Shown in pieces: positions 6,519 to 9,217 of a stretch of DNA of 9,217 bases. Position numbers and translations under genes: made by a program. Each line of letters starts with the position of its first letter. The stretch's first letter is position 1. Source of the DNA: Cyanobium sp. M55B138 (GTDB taxonomy: Bacteria > Cyanobacteriota > Cyanobacteriia > PCC-6307 > Cyanobiaceae); NCBI GenBank assembly GCA_018400215.1, contig JAGYNF010000053.1, forward strand, positions 1 to 9,217, written 5' to 3'. The notes beneath the pieces are model-generated. The model did not search any database. It had not been told where the DNA came from and worked only from the letters and a program-made list of their open reading frames with translations.

Positions 6519-7984
6519 CCATCACGGTTCTATCGGCGCTGGGCGGCTTGACGCTGTACCTTCTGGCCCTGCTGTGGCTCGGAACCAGGGGTATGGCAGC
6601 ACAGAAAGTCAATACCGATGCCTATTTCCTGGCGGACCGACGTCTGCAGACAGGCGTGTTGTTTTTCACCCTGATCGCCACCAATCTCAGCGCCTTCTTC
6701 TTTCTCGGCTTCGCCGGGGCGGGCTATCGAATCGGGATCGCCTATTTCCCGATGATGGCGCTGGGCACGGGCGCTGCCGCTCTGAGCTTCGGCAGCATGG
6801 GCTGCAGGGTGCGACGGATCACCAGAGAACACAACCTGATCACGCCATCCGAACTGATCGGCCATTTGCTACCAGGGGAAGGACCACGCCTGCTGGTTTT
6901 CCTGGTGATGGTGTTCTTCACACTGCCCTATCTCGCCTTGCAACCTCTGGGCGCTGGCTATCTGCTGGAGAGCCTCACCGGCGGCGCCGTGCCGTTTGCC
7001 GTGGGTGCCGGCCTGCTCACGGTGGTGATCGTGCTCTATGTGGTGGTTGGCGGGATGCGCGCCGTGGCGTCCACCGATGTGCTGCAGGGGGTGCTGATGT
7101 TCCTGCTGATGCTGCTGGCCTTTTCAGCCGTGGCCCATGGCTTGGGCGGGGTGCCGCAGGCCAACCGGGCGCTGCTGGCGCAGCAGCCCACCCTGTTCTC
7201 TGGTGCTGGACTGCAGGGCTTCTTTACGCCGCAGATGTTTGCCAGCTACCTGTTGCTCTGGCCGCTGTGCCTGCCGATGTTCCCGCAGATGATGATGCGG
7301 TTCTTCGCAGCGGGGGATGACCGTTCGTTGAAGCAGTCGATGGTGCTCTATCCGGTGGTGGCTGGGGTGATGTTCATCTGCCCCGTGCTGATCGGGATGT
7401 GGGGCCATCTGGCCTTCCCGGATCTGGCGGGCCGAGCCGCTGATCAGGTCATGCCGCTGATGCTTGAACGCTTCAGCCCGCAGTGGCTGACGGGTCTGGT
7501 GATTGTGGGGGCGCTGGCTTCGTTCATGTCAACCCTGGATTCCCAGTTGCTCGCCCTTTCGTCGATGGTGACCCGTGATCTGTACTGCCGCTATTGGCGC
7601 CCGCAGGCCTCGCTGGGGGAGCAGGTGCGGGTGGGCCAGCTGGCGGTGGTTGCTTTGGCGGTTGCCGGATTCGCCATCGCCCTCCATCCTCCGGATGCCT
7701 TTTTGTCGCTGGCGACCCACACCTTCTCAGGTCTGGCCGTGCTCTTCCCCATGCTGGTTGGTGCGATCTATGGCCTGCGCTGGTCGGTTACCGGAGCCAT
7801 GCTGTCCGTGGTGGGGGCAGAAGCGGTTCTGCTCGGTCTGGCCATGGGTTGGATCCCGGAATCGATTCAAGCCGGCTGTCTGCCACTGATACCGGCACTG
7901 GTTCTTGCCTGCGGCGTTCTCGCCCTCGACCTTGTGATTGGCCGCTGGCGGCGGGGTGGGGCTGCCGGGCGATGGAGCAGCTGA
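6515..7984 (+). CDS. Sodium:solute symporter family (SSF) transporter
   Basis: A 489-residue polytopic membrane protein with about 12-13 predicted helices. Family features are DAYFLADRRL (35-44), the TM2 region NLSAFFFLGFAGAGYRIG (57-74), the SSF signature GGMRAVASTDVLQG (179-192) and ASFMSTLDSQLLALSS (335-350). The serine/threonine residues of that last segment (S339, T340) sit where the conserved Na2 sodium site lies in vSGLT-type proteins. It should couple sodium entry to uptake of an organic solute. The substrate (organic acid, amino acid, sugar or pantothenate) cannot be read from the sequence. Translation is coupled to the upstream 59-residue protein by the ATGA overlap, which also supports the ATG at 6515 over the in-frame ATG at 6500. 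The first part of the gene is somewhat less GC-rich than neighbouring genes, a weak hint of different ancestry. Confidence 0.9.
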   Translation: MTITVLSALGGLTLYLLALLWLGTRGMAAQKVNTDAYFLADRRLQTGVLFFTLIATNLSAFFFLGFAGAGYRIGIAYFPMMALGTGAAALSFGSMGCRVRRITREHNLITPSELIGHLLPGEGPRLLVFLVMVFFTLPYLALQPLGAGYLLESLTGGAVPFAVGAGLLTVVIVLYVVVGGMRAVASTDVLQGVLMFLLMLLAFSAVAHGLGGVPQANRALLAQQPTLFSGAGLQGFFTPQMFASYLLLWPLCLPMFPQMMMRFFAAGDDRSLKQSMVLYPVVAGVMFICPVLIGMWGHLAFPDLAGRAADQVMPLMLERFSPQWLTGLVIVGALASFMSTLDSQLLALSSMVTRDLYCRYWRPQASLGEQVRVGQLAVVALAVAGFAIALHPPDAFLSLATHTFSGLAVLFPMLVGAIYGLRWSVTGAMLSVVGAEAVLLGLAMGWIPESIQAGCLPLIPALVLACGVLALDLVIGRWRRGGAAGRWSS

Positions 7985-8034
7985 AACTTGGCTGGGCCGC
8001 GTTTCTAGGATGGGATGAGAACTATTGGCCATCC

Positions 8035-8991
8035 ATGCGCACCGTTGCTTTCGCCAATGGCGACCGCATGCCCCTGCTGGGTCTGGGCACCTGGAAATCG
8101 GCTCCGGGTGAGGTGGGCGCCGCGGTGCGGGAAGCCATCCGGCTCGGCTACCGCCACATCGACTGTGCCAGCGTCTACGCCAACGAGCCTGAGGTGGGCG
8201 CTGCAATCCGCGGTGCCATTGACGCCGGCGAGGTGAGCCGCGAGGAGCTGTGGATCACCTCCAAGCTCTGGTGCAACGCCCATGGGCAAGAGAATGTGGA
8301 AGCGGCGCTGCGCCGCACCCTCGCCGATCTCGGCCTGGCATGGCTGGACCTCTACCTGATCCACTGGCCGGTGCCGATCAAGCCCGGCGTGGCCTTTCCC
8401 AGCAGCGACGACGACCTGCTGCCCCCGGCGCAGGTACCGCTGGCCGACACCTGGAAGGGCATGGAAGCCGCCCTGGAGGCGGGCCTCACGCGCCACATCG
8501 GCGTGAGCAATGTCTCCAGCCGCAAGCTGCATGATCTGCTGGCCCACTGCCGGATCCGGCCGGAGGTGAACCAGGTGGAGCTGCACCCCCTGCTGCAACA
8601 GCCGGCCCTGGTGGCCGACTGCACGGCCGCGGGCGTGCACATCACCGCCTACTCGCCACTCGGTTCCCGCGACCGGCCGGCCGCCCTCAAGGGCGCCGAT
8701 GAACCGGTGCTGCTGGAGAACCCGGTGATCGGCGCGATCGCCGCAGAGCAGGGCTGCAGCCCCGCCCAGGTGCTGATCGCCTGGCATCTGCAGGGCGGCA
8801 TCTCCACCATTCCCAAATCGGTGAGTCCAGCGCGGCTGCGCGAGAACCTCGCGGCAGCAGAGATCAGCCTCACGCCGGCCAATCTGGAGCGGATTGCCGC
8901 GCTGGATCAGCACCTCCGCCTGGTGGATGGGTCGTTCTGGCTGCTGGAGGGCAGCCCCTGGACACTGCAGACCCTCTGGGACGAAGGCTGA
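8035..8991 (+). CDS. Aldo/keto reductase
   Basis: A 318-residue NADPH-dependent oxidoreductase of the aldo/keto reductase superfamily, a cytosolic TIM barrel. The catalytic tetrad is complete: D43 and Y48 (HIDCASVY), K77 (TSKLW) and H110 (LIHWP). Other family motifs are GLGTWKS (16-22), IGVSNVSS, VNQVELHPLLQQ, TAYSPLGS and the cofactor-binding STIPKSVSPARLREN. It reduces aldehydes or ketones to alcohols; the natural substrate is unknown. It resembles the Synechocystis protein I recall as Slr0942 (AKR3G1), whose gene neighbours the class I aldolase gene there, as it nearly does here. The ATG at 8035 gives the usual N-terminus. The open frame further upstream is a shadow of the symporter gene. 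The 50-base gap holds a TAGGAT (8006-8011) that could be a -10 box, so the gene may have its own promoter. Its TGA directly abuts the stop of the PIN fragment. Confidence 0.93.
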   Translation: MRTVAFANGDRMPLLGLGTWKSAPGEVGAAVREAIRLGYRHIDCASVYANEPEVGAAIRGAIDAGEVSREELWITSKLWCNAHGQENVEAALRRTLADLGLAWLDLYLIHWPVPIKPGVAFPSSDDDLLPPAQVPLADTWKGMEAALEAGLTRHIGVSNVSSRKLHDLLAHCRIRPEVNQVELHPLLQQPALVADCTAAGVHITAYSPLGSRDRPAALKGADEPVLLENPVIGAIAAEQGCSPAQVLIAWHLQGGISTIPKSVSPARLRENLAAAEISLTPANLERIAALDQHLRLVDGSFWLLEGSPWTLQTLWDEG

Positions 8992-9090
8992 TCAGCGCTC
9001 ACCAGGGGCTAGTCGCAGTCGATGCTGCAGCACATGGCCCTGATCCAGCAAGGCGATCACCACGTTGATGTCGAGCAGGGCGTGAGCCAT
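8992..9090 (-). pseudogene. PIN-domain (VapC-like) toxin, N-terminal stub
   Basis: A 32-residue reading frame starts MAHALLDINVVIALLDQGHV, the typical opening of a PIN-domain ribonuclease toxin (usually LLDVNVLIALLD..H). The first catalytic aspartate is D7. Intact PIN toxins have about 130-140 residues and need three more acidic residues, so this stub cannot be an active nuclease. It ends after HRLRLAPGER, and its TGA (8994-8992) touches the stop codon of the oppositely directed aldo/keto reductase gene, forming the palindrome TGATCA. The rest of the toxin appears lost by a deletion or rearrangement. Its ATG overlaps the stop codon of the upstream antitoxin-like frame by one base (TGATG), the usual layout of a toxin-antitoxin operon. 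Confidence 0.65.
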
Positions 9091-9217
9091 CAGAGGCCCG
9101 CCTCATCCCGCAGGCGAGGGAACGGCCGGAAACCCGCAATTCCAGCTGCTTCAGCCGCTGGGGGCTGGGCTGAATCCCCGGTGCCAGTGAGGGCGGCACG
9201 CAGCAGCAGCGGCAAGG
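9090..9217 (-). CDS. VapB-like antitoxin, C-terminal part (gene runs off the right edge)
   Basis: An open frame enters from the right edge and ends at TGA 9092-9090. It reads LLLRAAL, then a small/polar linker, then AGIAGFRPFPRLRDEAGL. Antitoxins paired with this PIN type often end with a similar scheme: an LLRRAL-like helix of the DNA-binding domain, a linker, G(F/I)P.(F/L)P..GG.VVT, and a final LRDE.GL. Here the segment between the PFP motif and LRDEAGL seems shortened by roughly a dozen residues, which suggests an internal deletion. The position immediately before the PIN stub, with a one-base stop/start overlap, supports the assignment. The family call is pattern recognition from memory. 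The N-terminal DNA-binding part is outside the window. Confidence 0.5.
   Translation of the reverse strand, partial: LPLLLRAALTGTGDSAQPPAAEAAGIAGFRPFPRLRDEAGL

Noticed and set aside
7594..8034. Upstream extension of the aldo/keto reductase frame
   Set aside because: It is a shadow of the symporter's last third. The family N-terminus starts at the ATG at 8035.
8734..8741. GCGATCGC, the cyanobacterial HIP1 octamer
   Set aside because: I found only one copy in the window, within the aldo/keto reductase gene. That is not clearly above chance for this composition, so it is no sign of HIP1 enrichment.
8999..9199. A 66-codon minus-strand frame over the toxin-antitoxin remnant
   Set aside because: It is in a different frame from the PIN stub and the antitoxin tail, both of which carry family-like motifs. 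Its own translation has none.

Overview
The window looks like chromosomal DNA of a GC-rich unicellular cyanobacterium, probably of the Cyanobium/Synechococcus (alpha-cyanobacterial) group. The main evidence is a Psb32-type TPM-domain protein, a metallophosphoesterase of a cyanobacterial/plant type, a class I fructose-bisphosphate aldolase in the same neighbourhood as an aldo/keto reductase (a pairing I recall from Synechocystis), and the strong GC bias. The taxonomic call is inference from gene content. The window is almost fully coding. No gap between genes exceeds about 170 bases, and I see no tRNA, rRNA, CRISPR array or intact insertion sequence.

Layout. At the left edge (minus strand) is the 5' end of a MidA/NDUFAF7-type methyltransferase, divergent from psb32 (plus). 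psb32 converges on a secreted lambda-R-type (GH104) peptidoglycan lytic transglycosylase (minus). The upstream region of that gene holds a candidate promoter framed by a 9-bp inverted repeat, followed by a second, leader-hairpin repeat. Next is a two-gene minus-strand operon: a metallophosphoesterase followed, with a 7-bp overlap, by a glycosyltransferase-like protein resembling the N-terminal domain of plant L-arabinokinase, closed by a recognisable hairpin/T-tract terminator. nadA (quinolinate synthase, plus) diverges from that operon and converges on the class I aldolase gene (minus).

After a 167-bp divergent intergenic region comes a plus-strand pair: a 59-residue two-helix membrane protein and a sodium:solute symporter, coupled by an ATGA overlap. 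An aldo/keto reductase follows. The right edge (minus strand) holds what looks like a decayed VapBC-type toxin-antitoxin locus: the C-terminus of a VapB-like antitoxin and a 32-residue N-terminal stub of a PIN-domain toxin, whose stop codon abuts the stop codon of the aldo/keto reductase.

Most genes are housekeeping: NAD synthesis, glycolysis/Calvin cycle, photosystem II maintenance and cell-wall turnover. The parts most worth a second look are the small symporter partner, the regulatory architecture upstream of the secreted transglycosylase, the stand-alone arabinokinase-like glycosyltransferase with its metallophosphoesterase partner, and the toxin-antitoxin remnant. I do not see clear evidence of a wholly new multi-gene system.
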